Shown here: piece after piece, positions 1-8,086 of the stretch
How positions within the stretch are numbered: position 1 is the stretch's first letter
Layout: every line of letters starts with the position of its first letter
Assembly: GCF_000379125.1 (NCBI RefSeq)
Contig: NZ_KB900626.1
Coordinates: 1,994,667-2,058,666, forward strand
Source: Methylosinus sp. LW4
GTDB lineage: Bacteria; Pseudomonadota; Alphaproteobacteria; Rhizobiales; Beijerinckiaceae
Length of the DNA: 64,000 bases
Reading direction: 5' to 3'
Notes under the pieces: model-generated
What the model saw: only the letters and a program-made list of their open reading frames with translations
Database searches by the model: none
Told to the model about the DNA's origin: nothing
Position numbers and translations under genes: made by a program

Positions 1-991
1 CGGCGCCGCCCTGATAGATCGGCACGTCGAGCCGTCCGCTCGCGCCGGCGGAAAATTGCCGGGTCGCGGGCGAACCGAGAAAGGAATCATATTGCTGTGA
101 GAGCTGCGCGGAGACCGAGAGAGTCGGCGCCAGCGCGCCTTCCGCGACCTTCACCGCAGAAGCGGCGACATCCACCTGATGTTGCGCGGCGACGACGCCC
201 GGATGCTCGACGATGGCGACGGCGATGGCCTGATCGAGCGATTTCGGCAGCAGCGATTCGACCGATTGCGCCGGCTGCAGATTTTTCGCCTCGGCGCCGA
301 TGATCTGCCGATAAGTGGCGACGCTGGTCTTCAATTGCCCTTGCGCGCCATAGAGCTCGGTGCGCGCCTGAGCGAGAGTCGATTCGGCCTGGGCGACATC
401 GGTGCGCGTCACCTCGCCCACTGCGAATCGATCGCGCGTGCGCTCGAGCTGCTGCTCCAGCACGGCGACATTGTTCTTGCGCAGATCGAGCACCGCCGTG
501 TCGCGCAGAACATTCATATAGGCGGTGGCGCCGTTCTGCAGCGTCGCCTGCTCGGTGAGGCGCATCCCCTCGCGCGCGGCATAGACGCCCGATTCGGCCT
601 GGCGCACGGAATTGCCGGTGCGGCCGCCGTCATAGAGAGTCTGCGACAGGCTCAGCGTCGCGCCGCGCGGATAGCCGACATATTCGTCGTACATATAGGT
701 GCGCTGGCCGGTCTGCTGGCTGCGGCCGGCGGGAATCTTGATGTTGGAATTCTGCGGCCCGGCGCTCGCCGAAATGCTCGCCTTGGGACGCATGCCGGCG
801 GCGGCCTTGGGCGCGTCCTCGTCCTTGGCGCGCACATTGGCGCGCTGCTGATTCATATCGGGATTGCCGTGATAGGCGCGCGCCAGCGCCTCCTTCAGCG
901 TCTCCGCGCCGGCCGCGGACGGAGCCGCGAGGCCGAGGACGAAAAGCCACAGCCCGAGCCAGGACGACGGACGCAATTCGACGATACGCAT
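1..991 (-). CDS. tolC: TolC-family outer-membrane efflux protein (partial, C-terminus beyond window)
   Basis: The reverse-strand frame opening at 991 starts MRIVELRPSSW and continues with a hydrophobic signal peptide ending near Ala-Gly-Ala, then ETLKEALARAYHGNPDM, the usual mature start of TolC-type outer-membrane channels. About 330 residues are visible with no stop before the window edge, so the beta-barrel/coiled-coil C-terminal part is missing. Segments such as LSQTLYDGGRTGNSV and VRTDVAQAE-like heptads match the OEP repeat. TolC trimers form the exit duct for type I secretion and RND pumps. The PCMT-like gene lies just upstream on the same strand, 142 nt away, an arrangement common in alphaproteobacteria. 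No adjacent pump is visible here, so the substrate is unknown. Confidence 0.88.
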   Translation of the reverse strand, partial: MRIVELRPSSWLGLWLFVLGLAAPSAAGAETLKEALARAYHGNPDMNQQRANVRAKDEDAPKAAAGMRPKASISASAGPQNSNIKIPAGRSQQTGQRTYMYDEYVGYPRGATLSLSQTLYDGGRTGNSVRQAESGVYAAREGMRLTEQATLQNGATAYMNVLRDTAVLDLRKNNVAVLEQQLERTRDRFAVGEVTRTDVAQAESTLAQARTELYGAQGQLKTSVATYRQIIGAEAKNLQPAQSVESLLPKSLDQAIAVAIVEHPGVVAAQHQVDVAASAVKVAEGALAPTLSVSAQLSQQYDSFLGSPATRQFSAGASGRLDVPIYQGGA

Positions 992-1133
992 TCCACAAAG
1001 ACCCGCTCTGGAACAAAGCGCGCCCGGCGCTCGACGAAAGCGCGGGGCGAGCCCTACGGCCTACTCACGGAACACGACGCTCGAAACAGGGCGATTCCAA
1101 GCCGAAACGACGAAGGCTTTGGAACGCTCGCCC

Positions 1134-1856
1134 TCAGAACACGAAACCCGGCGCTTTTTCAAAGCCCTCCAGAACAGGCGCGGAAGCGTCGAACAGAGCG
1201 CGCGCGCCGGCCGGGGCGCCGCCGGAGCGATCGAAACGGGTGACGGCCCAGCCGGAGTCCGGCTCCGCCTTGGCGATGGCGAGCAGGCGGCCGTCGGGGG
1301 TGAGCTGCTCGAAGAGACGATCGAGGCCCGCCTCCACCGCGCCCTGCACGATGATGACGTCGAAGGGCGCGGCGGCAGGAACGCCGGCCGCGAGCGGGCC
1401 GGTCTCGACGCGCACATTGGCTGCGCCGATGAATTGCAGATAGGAGCGCGCCGTCGCCGTGAGGCGAGCGTCGTCCTCGAGGGCGACGATTTCGCGCGCC
1501 AGCGGCGACAGCAGCGCCGAGGAGTAGAATGTGCCGCCGGCGATGTCGAGCACGCGATCCGTCTCGCGAACGCCGGCGTCCTGCAGCAGGCGGGCGAGCA
1601 CCAGCGGCGGCAGCAGCGTCCGGCCGGGACGGCCATGCTCGTTCTCGAGCCGCAGCGCGAGATCGGAATAAGCGAGCGGAGCGAGGTCGTGCGGCAGGAA
1701 AATCTCGCGCGGCACGGTGAGGAAGCGCCGCAGCAGCGGCAGATCCGTCACGTCGAATGTGCGCAGCTGCCGCTCGACCATCGTCTGGCGCAGGGCGGCG
1801 GTCGCCGCGCCTTGTTGCGAATTCGTCTCTGCGTGGAGCTCAGCAGCTTCGGCCAT
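1134..1856 (-). CDS. PCMT-like (protein-L-isoaspartate O-methyltransferase family) protein
   Basis: The 240-residue protein has the PCMT N-terminal signature (MVERQLRTFDVTD, then VPREIFLPHDLAPLAYSD near residues 26-65) followed by a Rossmann-type domain. The family methylates isoaspartyl residues in damaged proteins using SAM. The SAM-binding motif I, usually a G-x-G-x-G loop, reads VLDIAGGTFYSS at about 102-113. It is therefore altered, and catalytic activity is uncertain. The C-terminal part (PFDVIIVQGAVEA, then LTPDGRLLAI) keeps the family's motif II/III layout. A purine-rich GGAAGG lies just upstream of the ATG at 1856. It precedes the tolC-type gene on the same strand and is probably co-transcribed with it. 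Confidence 0.8.
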   Translation of the reverse strand: MAEAAELHAETNSQQGAATAALRQTMVERQLRTFDVTDLPLLRRFLTVPREIFLPHDLAPLAYSDLALRLENEHGRPGRTLLPPLVLARLLQDAGVRETDRVLDIAGGTFYSSALLSPLAREIVALEDDARLTATARSYLQFIGAANVRVETGPLAAGVPAAAPFDVIIVQGAVEAGLDRLFEQLTPDGRLLAIAKAEPDSGWAVTRFDRSGGAPAGARALFDASAPVLEGFEKAPGFVF

Positions 1857-2081
1857 CGACCTTCCGGCGTCGCGCCGGCCTCTCGCGGGGGGTCTCGACG
1901 ACGGCCGCCGGTCCGCCGCGGGCGCCCCGCCTCATGAAAGACGCCAAAATTCCAAAGAAGGCGTTCGGACGGGCCGGCTCCTCTCGCCGAACGCATTCGC
2001 TTCGCCGCGCTGCAAGAGCTCGGCCGTGCGCTTTATAGGTTCGCGCCGCGCCCATGTCCATGGCGGCCCGGCGCCTTCCCC

Positions 2082-2543
2082 TCAATTCCGCTCGAGCTCG
2101 CCGAGCAGAGCGCCGGCTGGATCGCCCTCGGAGAGCGCGCGCATCTGCGCCAGCGTGCGATTGTCCAGCACATTGGCGATAGCGTCGCGCGCCTCCAGCA
2201 TCAGCAGGCGCACGGTGCAGCGGGCCTCGTCCTCGCAATCGTCACAGCGGCGATAGACGGTGCGGCTGGCGCATTGGATCGGCGCCAGCGGCCCGTCCAG
2301 CACTCTGATGATGTTCCCGACCCGCATGTCCTGCGGCGCGCGCGCCAGCGTGTAGCCGCCGCCCTTCCCTTTCTTGGAATGGACGAAGCCGGCGTTGCGC
2401 AGCTCGCCGAGGATGGCGTCGAGAAATTTCTTGGGGATTTGATTCGCCGCGGCGATATCGGTGACGAGCGCCGTCCGCCCCGGCTCGAAGCCGGCCAGAT
2501 AGACCATCGCCTTCAATCCGTATTTCGCTTTCTTCGTCAACAT
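2082..2543 (-). CDS. Rrf2-family transcriptional regulator with cysteine cluster
   Basis: A 153-residue protein beginning MLTKKAKYGLKAMVYLA, the classical Rrf2 winged-helix start, with the recognition helix region ending IPKKFLDAILGELRNAG and the wing KKGKGGGYTLAR. Four cysteines at about 91, 100, 103 and 109 occupy the place where IscR/NsrR-type members bind an iron-sulfur cluster. Spacing C-x8-C-x2-C-x5-C is not exactly that of IscR. The gene is divergent from an AsnC/Lrp regulator and cysK, so a role in sensing sulfur or cysteine status (as for CymR-type Rrf2 proteins) is a reasonable inference, not a demonstrated one. Confidence 0.88.
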   Translation of the reverse strand: MLTKKAKYGLKAMVYLAGFEPGRTALVTDIAAANQIPKKFLDAILGELRNAGFVHSKKGKGGGYTLARAPQDMRVGNIIRVLDGPLAPIQCASRTVYRRCDDCEDEARCTVRLLMLEARDAIANVLDNRTLAQMRALSEGDPAGALLGELERN

Positions 2544-2915
2544 CGAGCGGCGTCTCCTCGCATCCGCCTCGCCGGCGTCAGGGGTTAATTATTCTCCGGC
2601 GAACGGATTCTACAGCAAAATGGCGCCATTGCGCGGTTATTGTCCACTGGCGACCCGCTCGCCCGGGGTCCAGCCGCGCGGAGCCGAATGATGATTTTCT
2701 TCTACAGCCTATAAAACACATCGAAAAATCGCAGCCGAACGCCCCTTCGCCGGCCGCGCCGCCCTCCAGGCGCCAATTTCGCGGTCGGGAGCGGGATTGG
2801 TAACGCTGGCGTCACAGCCCGGCCCATCCGGCTCGAGCGCAACTTCTTACCTTGACATGTTATAGTATTTTTGTGGACTATAGGAAAATCATTCTCGAAA
2901 GCCACGGGACGCGCC
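2544..2915. other. Divergent intergenic region between Rrf2 regulator and AsnC/Lrp gene
   Basis: This 372-nt stretch carries no convincing gene. It becomes AT-rich towards both genes: TTAATTATT near 2585-2593 in front of the Rrf2 gene, and a TTGACA hexamer with a TATAGT/ACTATA palindrome in front of the AsnC gene. The middle (about 2640-2850) is GC-rich with no obvious structure. It is best read as a bidirectional control region. Confidence 0.6.
2852..2884 (+). promoter_or_regulatory. Promoter-like TTGACA element with palindrome TATAGT-N10-ACTATA
   Basis: A perfect -35-like TTGACA lies at 2852-2857. It overlaps the approach to an inverted repeat whose 6-bp arms, TATAGT (2861-2866) and ACTATA (2877-2882), are separated by 10 nt. 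The right arm could serve as a -10 element, although spacing to the TTGACA is longer than ideal. An operator overlapping the promoter of the AsnC-cysK unit is the simplest reading. The binding protein could be the divergent Rrf2 regulator or the AsnC protein itself. Confidence 0.45.
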
Positions 2916-3428
2916 ATGGACGCCATCGACCGCCACATTCTTTCGATACTTCAGGAGGACGCCTCCCTCTCCATCGCCGACATAGCGGCGCAGGTCGGGC
3001 TGTCGCAAACCCCCTGCTGGAAGCGCATTCAGCGGCTGGAGGCGAGCGGCGTTCTGCAGGGCCGGGTCGCCCTGCTCTCGCCCGAGAAGCTCGGCCTCGG
3101 CCTCAGCGTCTATGTCTCCATCGTGGCCGGCGAGCATTCGGACGCCTGGCTCGACCGTTTCACCGGCGCCGTCGCGGCCATGCCGGAGGTGGTGGAGTTC
3201 TATCGCATGGCCGGCGACGTCGACTACATGCTGCGCGTGGTCGTGTCCGACATGGTCGCCTTCGACGAATTCTACAAGCGGCTGATCGCGATCGCGCCTC
3301 TGCGCAATGTCGTGTCGCGCTTCGCCATGGAACGGATCAAGGCGACGACCGCGCTGCCGCTGGAAACCGCCCCGCCCATCGCTTTTCCCCGCGCGCGCCG
3401 GGTGGCCGAAGAAGCCATTGCAGGATAA
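2916..3428 (+). CDS. AsnC/Lrp-family transcriptional regulator
   Basis: From the ATG at 2916 the protein is 170 residues: MDAIDRHILSILQEDASLS, an AsnC-type helix-turn-helix (ADIAAQVGLSQTPCWKRIQRL, about 21-41), a linker and an RAM/Lrp effector domain (LSVYVSIVAGEHS to about 150). An upstream TTG at 2871 keeps the frame open but lies inside the palindrome, so 2916 is preferred. Lrp-family octamers sense amino acids. The gene is followed after 48 nt by cysK, which suggests local control of cysteine synthesis. The C-terminal tail beyond about 150 (TAPPIAFPRARRVAEEAIAG) is not part of the usual domain. Confidence 0.9.
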   Translation: MDAIDRHILSILQEDASLSIADIAAQVGLSQTPCWKRIQRLEASGVLQGRVALLSPEKLGLGLSVYVSIVAGEHSDAWLDRFTGAVAAMPEVVEFYRMAGDVDYMLRVVVSDMVAFDEFYKRLIAIAPLRNVVSRFAMERIKATTALPLETAPPIAFPRARRVAEEAIAG

Positions 3429-3476
3429 GCTCTGCGGCAAGCGCGTCAGCGACCAACACTATTCCAGGAGCACCCA

Positions 3477-4466
3477 ATGTCAGAGGCAGTATCGGCGCCG
3501 ATTTACGTCCGTTCGGAAAAACCGGGGCGCGGCCGCATTTATGATTCGATCACGCAGACGCTCGGCGACACGCCGCTGGTGCGCTTCGACCGTCTCGCCA
3601 AGGAGAAGGGCGTCAAGGCCAATCTTCTCGGCAAGCTCGAATTCTTCAATCCGCTGGCCAGCGTCAAGGACCGCATCGGCGTCAATCTCATCGACTCGCT
3701 GGAGAAGAGCGGCCGCATCGCGCCGGGCCGCAATCTGCTCATCGAGCCGACCTCCGGCAACACCGGCATCGCGCTCGCCTTCGTCGCCGCCGCGCGCGGC
3801 TATCGCCTCATTCTGGTGATGCCGGAATCCATGTCGATCGAGCGTCGCCGCATTCTCGCCGTGCTCGGCGCCGAGCTGGTGCTGACCCCGGCCGCGCAGG
3901 GCATGAAGGGCGCCGTGGCCAAAGCCACCGAGCTTGCCGCTGAAAATCCCGACGCGGTCATTCCGCAGCAGTTCGAGAATCCGGCCAATCCCGAGATCCA
4001 CCGCGTCACGACGGCCGAGGAAATCTGGAACGACACCAAAGGCGAGATCGATTATTTCGTCTCCGGCGTCGGCACCGGCGGCACGATCACCGGCGTCGGC
4101 CAAGTGCTGAAGCCGCGCCGCCCCGGCCTCAAGGTCGTCGCCGTGGAGCCCGAGGATTCGGCGGTGCTGTCCGGCCGCCCGCCGGGACCGCATAAGATTC
4201 AAGGCATCGGCCCGGGCTTCGTGCCGCCGATCCTCGACCGCACGGTCATCGACGAGATCATCACCATCGGCAATCAGACCGCTTTCGAGACCGCGCGCCA
4301 GCTCGCCAAACTCGAAGGCATTCCGGTCGGCATCTCGTCCGGCGCCGCCGTGGCGGCCGCGCTCGAGATCGCCGCGCGGCCGGAGGCGGAAGGCAAGAAT
4401 ATCGTGCTGATCATCCCCGACTTCGCGGAGCGCTATCTCTCGACCGCGCTGTTCGAAGGCGTCTGA
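3477..4466 (+). CDS. cysK: Cysteine synthase A (O-acetylserine sulfhydrylase)
   Basis: Makes L-cysteine from O-acetylserine and sulfide with pyridoxal phosphate. The 329-residue protein contains the PLP lysine in [10 protein letters not shown] (Lys64), the substrate loop TSGNTG (92-97) and the PLP-phosphate-binding GTGGT (199-203), all intact. Length is typical for CysK. A start-proximal AGGAGC precedes the ATG. It is the second gene after the AsnC/Lrp regulator and is closed by a strong intrinsic terminator. The N-terminal extension before [15 protein letters not shown] is about 20 residues, slightly longer than in enteric CysK. Confidence 0.97.
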   Translation: MSEAVSAPIYVRSEKPGRGRIYDSITQTLGDTPLVRFDRLAKEKGVKANLLGKLEFFNPLASVKDRIGVNLIDSLEKSGRIAPGRNLLIEPTSGNTGIALAFVAAARGYRLILVMPESMSIERRRILAVLGAELVLTPAAQGMKGAVAKATELAAENPDAVIPQQFENPANPEIHRVTTAEEIWNDTKGEIDYFVSGVGTGGTITGVGQVLKPRRPGLKVVAVEPEDSAVLSGRPPGPHKIQGIGPGFVPPILDRTVIDEIITIGNQTAFETARQLAKLEGIPVGISSGAAVAAALEIAARPEAEGKNIVLIIPDFAERYLSTALFEGV

Positions 4467-4476
4467 TCCAGACTGC

Positions 4477-4514
4477 GGCGATCCGGGCCGCGTGGCTCGG
4501 ATCGCCCGATTTTT
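4477..4514 (+). terminator. Intrinsic terminator after cysK
   Basis: A 13-bp stem, GGCGATCCGGGCC paired with GGCTCGGATCGCC (one G-U pair), encloses a GCGT loop and is followed by CCGATTTTT. It lies 11 nt past the cysK stop and just before the convergent membrane-protein gene. Confidence 0.88.
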
Positions 4515-4517
4515 ATG

Positions 4518-4868
4518 TCAATGCGTATGAGGCTTTTGCGGAGCCGCTTTGCCGCGGCGCTCCAAATGGCGACGGCCGAAGCGCCCCGTCCAATAAGCGA
4601 CGAAGACGATGAAGAAATAAATCAGCAGCATCCACGGCCAGCGCTCGCTCGCGCTCTCCGCCTTGTCGGAGAATTTGATCCAGCCTTCGAAGAGATATTC
4701 GACGCCGAAGCCGAAGATGAAGGTGAGAATCAGCGCGCTCTTCCACCAGGACAGGCGAAAAAAGCCGACCGCCAGCGCGACCATCAAGGCGACGATGCCG
4801 ACGCCATTGACGAACTGCTGCAACAGGCTTTCGGAAAACAGTGTGATCAGGCGAACGACAAAGACCAT
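4518..4868 (-). CDS. Small integral membrane protein, unknown function
   Basis: The 116-residue product shows three hydrophobic stretches at about residues 18-38 (GVGIVALMVALAVGFF), 43-62 (SALILTFIFGFGVEYLF) and 78-95 (WMLLIYFFIVFVAYW), with a basic C-terminal tail rich in Arg, Lys and His. I recognise no domain. It lies 36 nt downstream of pyrB on the same strand and could be co-transcribed. In related genomes pyrC often sits at this position, but this protein has no relation to dihydroorotase. Confidence 0.7.
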   Translation of the reverse strand: MVFVVRLITLFSESLLQQFVNGVGIVALMVALAVGFFRLSWWKSALILTFIFGFGVEYLFEGWIKFSDKAESASERWPWMLLIYFFIVFVAYWTGRFGRRHLERRGKAAPQKPHTH

Positions 4869-4904
4869 GCGGCGCCCCTCTGCGATCGGCGAAACCGGCG
4901 CATA

Positions 4905-5852
4905 CTACACATTCGGCAGATGCTGCGCGAGCGCCTCCAGCACCGCCATGCGCACGGCGACGCCCATTTCCACCTGATCCCTGATGAGCGAGCGCGCGCC
5001 GTCGGCCACGCTCGAGTCGATCTCGACGCCGCGATTCATCGGCCCCGGATGCATCACCAGCGCATCGGGCGCGGCGAAGGCGAGCTTCTCCTCGTCGAGG
5101 CCGAAGAAATGGAAATATTCGCGGCTGCTGGGCACGAAGGCGCCGTTCATGCGCTCGCGCTGCAGCCGCAGCATCATCACAATATCGGCGCCGGCGAGCC
5201 CCGCGCGCATGTCGTGGAATACTTCGACGCCGAGGCGCGACAGCGAATCGGGCGCGAGCGTGGAGGGGCCGACCGCGCGCAGCCGCGCGCCCAGCGCGCT
5301 CAGGAGAATAATATTGGAGCGCGCGACGCGCGAATGCAGAACATCGCCGCAGATCGCCACTGTGAGCCCCTCGATGCGGCCCTTGTGGCGGCGGATCGTC
5401 AAAGCGTCCAGCAGCGCTTGCGTCGGATGCTCATGGGCGCCGTCGCCGGCGTTGACCACGGCGCAATCCACCTTGCGCGCCAGAAGATGCACGGCGCCGG
5501 CGCGGGCGTGGCGCACCACCAGAATATCCGGCCGCATGGCGTTGAGCGTCATCGCCGTGTCGAGCAGCGTCTCGCCCTTCTTCTCCGAGGAATTGGCGAC
5601 CGACATGTTCATGACGTCGGCGCCGAGCCGCTTGCCGGCGATCTCGAATGAGGCCTGCGTGCGGGTGGAGGATTCGTAGAAGAGATTGACCTGGGTGCGT
5701 CCGCGCAACGTGGCGCGCTTCTTCTCCACCTGGCGGGAGACCTCGATCGCCTCCTCCGCCATATCGAGCAGAGTGAGAATGTCGATGCGCGACAGCCCCT
5801 CTATGCCGAGCAGATGGCGATGCGGGAAGGCGGGATGCGGTTTTTGCGGCAT
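4905..5852 (-). CDS. pyrB: Aspartate carbamoyltransferase, catalytic subunit
   Basis: Catalyses carbamoyl phosphate plus aspartate to carbamoyl-aspartate, the first committed step of pyrimidine synthesis. The 315-residue protein carries the carbamoyl-phosphate motif [11 protein letters not shown] (about 59-69), the HPTQALLD motif (about 141-148) and the C-terminal [11 protein letters not shown] segment. Its length matches class B/C alphaproteobacterial enzymes, which work without PyrI. No regulatory-subunit gene or pyrC is visible beside it. The next gene on this strand is an unrelated small membrane protein. Confidence 0.97.
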   Translation of the reverse strand: MPQKPHPAFPHRHLLGIEGLSRIDILTLLDMAEEAIEVSRQVEKKRATLRGRTQVNLFYESSTRTQASFEIAGKRLGADVMNMSVANSSEKKGETLLDTAMTLNAMRPDILVVRHARAGAVHLLARKVDCAVVNAGDGAHEHPTQALLDALTIRRHKGRIEGLTVAICGDVLHSRVARSNIILLSALGARLRAVGPSTLAPDSLSRLGVEVFHDMRAGLAGADIVMMLRLQRERMNGAFVPSSREYFHFFGLDEEKLAFAAPDALVMHPGPMNRGVEIDSSVADGARSLIRDQVEMGVAVRMAVLEALAQHLPNV

Positions 5853-6036
5853 GCCGCCGTCTATAACAGTTTCCGGCGCGCTGGCCAGCCTTCCCGCCGC
5901 GCGCTCATGGTTGAGAAATCCTCGAGACGATCGCTCGAAAGCGACGGCGGAACCAAAGGGGATGAAAAAGAGTTCTCGCCTTTGCCCGTCTCAGAGACGC
6001 TCTTTCCCCGAATTTTTCACGAAACAGGAGATCGCC

Positions 6037-6528
6037 ATGCAAATTCGGCTCGGCTCGCCGCTTCTCGCGGCGGCTCTCTCCCTCTGCGCCGCCACGGCCA
6101 TGGCGGCGACCACCGTCGCCACGGATTTCTCCAACATGCGCTCCGGCCCCGGCGCACGCTGGCCGGTCATCGCCCAAATCCCGGCCGGCGCCAAGATACG
6201 GCTCGACAATTGCGGACCGGGCTGGAAACACGATTGGTGCCAGATCCGCTACAAGGGCAAGCGCGGCTTCGTGGCCGCCAACACGCTGGAGCCGACGATG
6301 AAGAACGTCATCGTCGCCCCGCTCGTCACCCGCGACACCACCGCCGTGCGCTCCGGCCCCGGCGGAAATTGGAAGGCCATCGCCCAAATCCCGCCGGGCC
6401 AGAAGGTCGCCGCCTCCGCCTGCCAAAAGGGCTGGATGACCAGCTGGTGCAAGGTCACCTATGAGGGCAAGTCCGGCTATGTGGACCGCAACTATCTGAA
6501 GCGCAAGGGCGCCGTCTTCGCCCGATAA
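6037..6528 (+). CDS. Secreted protein with two bacterial SH3 (SH3b) domains
   Basis: The frame is open far upstream, but the ATG at 6037 is preceded by ACAGGAG and begins MQIRLGSPLLAAALSLCAATAMA, a good signal peptide. The 163-residue product then has two copies of the SH3_3 pattern: TDFSNMRSGPGARWPVIAQIP ... GWKHDWCQIRYKGKRGFV and TTAVRSGPGGNWKAIAQIP ... GWMTSWCKVTYEGKSGYV. Each repeat has a paired Cys before and within the W-C segment. SH3b domains usually bind peptidoglycan or periplasmic partners. The gene is divergent from pyrB and ends in its own terminator. Confidence 0.85.
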   Translation: MQIRLGSPLLAAALSLCAATAMAATTVATDFSNMRSGPGARWPVIAQIPAGAKIRLDNCGPGWKHDWCQIRYKGKRGFVAANTLEPTMKNVIVAPLVTRDTTAVRSGPGGNWKAIAQIPPGQKVAASACQKGWMTSWCKVTYEGKSGYVDRNYLKRKGAVFAR

Positions 6529-6550
6529 AGGCGGACCATAGAGACGCGAC

Positions 6551-6584
6551 AGCCCATGGCCGGCCCCCGGCCCTGGGCTTTTTT
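6551..6584 (+). terminator. Intrinsic terminator after SH3b gene
   Basis: AGCCCA-T-GGCCGG pairs with CCGGCC-C-TGGGCT around a 3-nt C loop with one internal mismatch. A run of six T follows (TTTTTT at 6579-6584). It lies 22 nt past the stop. Confidence 0.88.
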
Positions 6585-6623
6585 GCGCGAATTCTCGCAC
6601 AGCGGCGCGCGCCCTCGAACCGA

Positions 6624-6652
6624 TTGACATATGCTCAGTGCGAGCATATCTG
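6624..6652 (+). promoter_or_regulatory. Probable nadA promoter (TTGACA-N17-TATCTG)
   Basis: A consensus TTGACA (6624-6629) lies 17 nt from TATCTG (6647-6652). The palindromic operator at 6629-6649 fills the whole spacer, so a bound repressor would block RNA polymerase. Start of nadA is about 150 nt downstream. Confidence 0.6.
6629..6649. promoter_or_regulatory. Upstream nad operator: ATATGCTC-N5-GAGCATAT
   Basis: A perfect 8-bp-arm inverted repeat with a 5-nt spacer (AGTGC). The same palindrome recurs at 6760-6780. Alphaproteobacterial nadABC genes are known to be under a NadQ-type repressor. That this is its site is my inference from position and duplication. Confidence 0.72.
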
Positions 6653-6717
6653 TAGCGCGAAGAGTGGTTGGCGAGGGTTGCTCAAACGCGCCATGACACT
6701 TAAGCTACAAAATAAGC

Positions 6718-6747
6718 CTCCGTCGGGCGGCGCCCGAAGGAGATTTT
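6718..6747 (+). terminator. Terminator-like hairpin in the nadA leader
   Basis: CTCC-g-TCGGGC pairs with GCCCGA-a-GGAG around a GGC loop and is followed by ATTTTG. It sits between the two nad operators, inside the presumed 5' leader, so it could act as an attenuator or simply end transcription from upstream. The U-run is short. Confidence 0.45.
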
Positions 6748-6759
6748 GATCGACCCGCC

Positions 6760-6780
6760 TTATGCTCGAATTGAGCATAA
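6760..6780. promoter_or_regulatory. Downstream nad operator: TTATGCTC-N5-GAGCATAA
   Basis: A second perfect 8-bp-arm palindrome with the same TATGCTC/GAGCATA core and 5-nt spacing (GAATT), 20 nt before the nadA ATG. The distance between the two site centres is 131 bp, which allows looping. The in-frame ATG at 6762 lies inside the site and is unlikely to be the translation start. Confidence 0.72.
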
Positions 6781-6800
6781 GTGAGGATGGAGCAAGGTCC

Positions 6801-7883
6801 ATGACCCTCACCTTCCCCGAGAAGCGTCTCGATGCGCCCGCCATCGGCGCGCTCGTCGGAGCGGCGCAGCGCTTTCCCGTGCTGCCCATGCCCAATCTCG
6901 CCTGGAGCAAGGAGGTCGAGGCCGCGACCGCCCATCTCTACGAGCGGGTGGCGAAGGTCATGCCGGCGATCGAATGGGCGTATCACGCGCCCTATGTGAA
7001 GGCGATCAACGAGCTGAAGCGGGAACGCAACGCCGTCATTCTCGCCCATAATTACCAGACTCCGGAAATCTATCATTGCGTCGCCGATTTCGTCGGCGAC
7101 AGCCTGCAGCTCGCCAAGCTCGCCGCCACCTCCGACGCCGAGATCATCGTGCAGGGCGGCGTGCATTTCATGGCCGAGACCTCCAAGATTCTGAGCCCCG
7201 AGAAAGTGGTGCTGATGCCCGATCTCGAGGCCGGCTGCTCGCTCGCCGCCTCCATCACCGCCGCCGACGTTCGCGCGCTGCGCGCCGAATATCCGGGCGT
7301 GCCGATCGTCGCCTATGTCAACACTTCCGCCGAAGTGAAGGCGGAGGTGGACATTTGCTGCACCTCCTCCAATGCGCTGAAAGTGGTCGAGAGCCTCGGC
7401 TCCGATCGCGTCATCATGCTGCCCGACCGCTATCTCGCCGAGAATGTCGCGGCGCAGACCAAGGTGAAGATCATCGCCTGGCGCGGCGCCTGCGAGGTGC
7501 ATGAGCGCTTCACCGCGGAAGAGCTCGAGACCTATCGTGCCGATCATCCGGGCGTGAAGATCATCGCCCATCCCGAATGCCCGCGCGAGGTGGTGGAGAT
7601 TTCCGATTTCGCCGGCTCGACTGCGGCGATGATCGATTATGTGCGCACGAAAAAGCCGGCGCGCGTGCTGCTCGTCACCGAATGCTCCATGGCCGACAAT
7701 GTGGCGGCGGAGACGACGGGAACCGAGTTCATCCGCCCCTGCAATTTCTGCCCGCATATGAAGCGCATCACGCTGCCGAAGATTCTCGACGCGCTGGTCC
7801 ACATCCGCGAGGAGGTGACGGTCGATCCGCTGATCGCCGCGCGCGCGCGCGTCTCCGTGCAGCGGATGATCGATCTGGGTTAG
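6801..7883 (+). CDS. nadA: Quinolinate synthase (NadA)
   Basis: Condenses iminoaspartate with dihydroxyacetone phosphate to quinolinate using an oxygen-sensitive [4Fe-4S] cluster. From the ATG at 6801 (purine-rich GGAGCAAGG ahead) the protein has 360 residues. Cysteines in LEAGCSLA (about 146), HPECPREV (about 260) and CNFCPHMK (about 314/317) supply the three cluster ligands. [10 protein letters not shown] and VTECSMADN are also family signatures. It heads nadA-DUF4202-nadB-nadC, all on one strand, behind two operator palindromes, so the set is probably repressed when NAD precursors are plentiful. Confidence 0.96.
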   Translation: MTLTFPEKRLDAPAIGALVGAAQRFPVLPMPNLAWSKEVEAATAHLYERVAKVMPAIEWAYHAPYVKAINELKRERNAVILAHNYQTPEIYHCVADFVGDSLQLAKLAATSDAEIIVQGGVHFMAETSKILSPEKVVLMPDLEAGCSLAASITAADVRALRAEYPGVPIVAYVNTSAEVKAEVDICCTSSNALKVVESLGSDRVIMLPDRYLAENVAAQTKVKIIAWRGACEVHERFTAEELETYRADHPGVKIIAHPECPREVVEISDFAGSTAAMIDYVRTKKPARVLLVTECSMADNVAAETTGTEFIRPCNFCPHMKRITLPKILDALVHIREEVTVDPLIAARARVSVQRMIDLG

Positions 7884-7890
7884 AGGACTC

Positions 7891-8065
7891 CCTTCTCCCG
7901 CCTGCGGGAGAAGGTGGCCCGGCGAAGCCGGGTCGGATGAGGGAACGTCGAAGACAATCCTGCCTCCCGTCCGCCCCAAATCGCCATGCGCAAGACAACG
8001 GCCGAAGGACCCTCATCCGACCCTCGCTGACGCGAGGGCCACCTTCTCCCGCAAGCGGGAGAAGG
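7891..8065. repeat. Composite palindromic intergenic repeat, family A
   Basis: Two hairpin ends of the form CCTTCTCCCGC-nn-GCGGGAGAAGG (7891-7914 and 8042-8065) flank inner segments GGTCGGATGAGGG and CCCTCATCCGACC in opposite orientation. The same element occurs at 22671-22840 and 25079-25254, and a related form at 51651-51764. It contains no gene. Confidence 0.85.
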
Positions 8066-8086
8066 AATTCTCAAAGGAGCGCGGCC

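Noticed and set aside
179..1243. 354-residue plus-strand ORF over the tolC-type gene
   Set aside because: Arg-rich shadow translation of the real minus-strand TolC frame; the reverse frame has a signal peptide and OEP motifs.
2871..2915. Upstream TTG start for the AsnC gene
   Set aside because: It lies in the operator palindrome and lacks a ribosome-binding site; the ATG at 2916 starts the canonical AsnC N-terminus.
6762..6800. Upstream ATG for nadA
   Set aside because: It lies inside the second operator and adds residues unlike NadA; ATG 6801 has a better ribosome-binding site.
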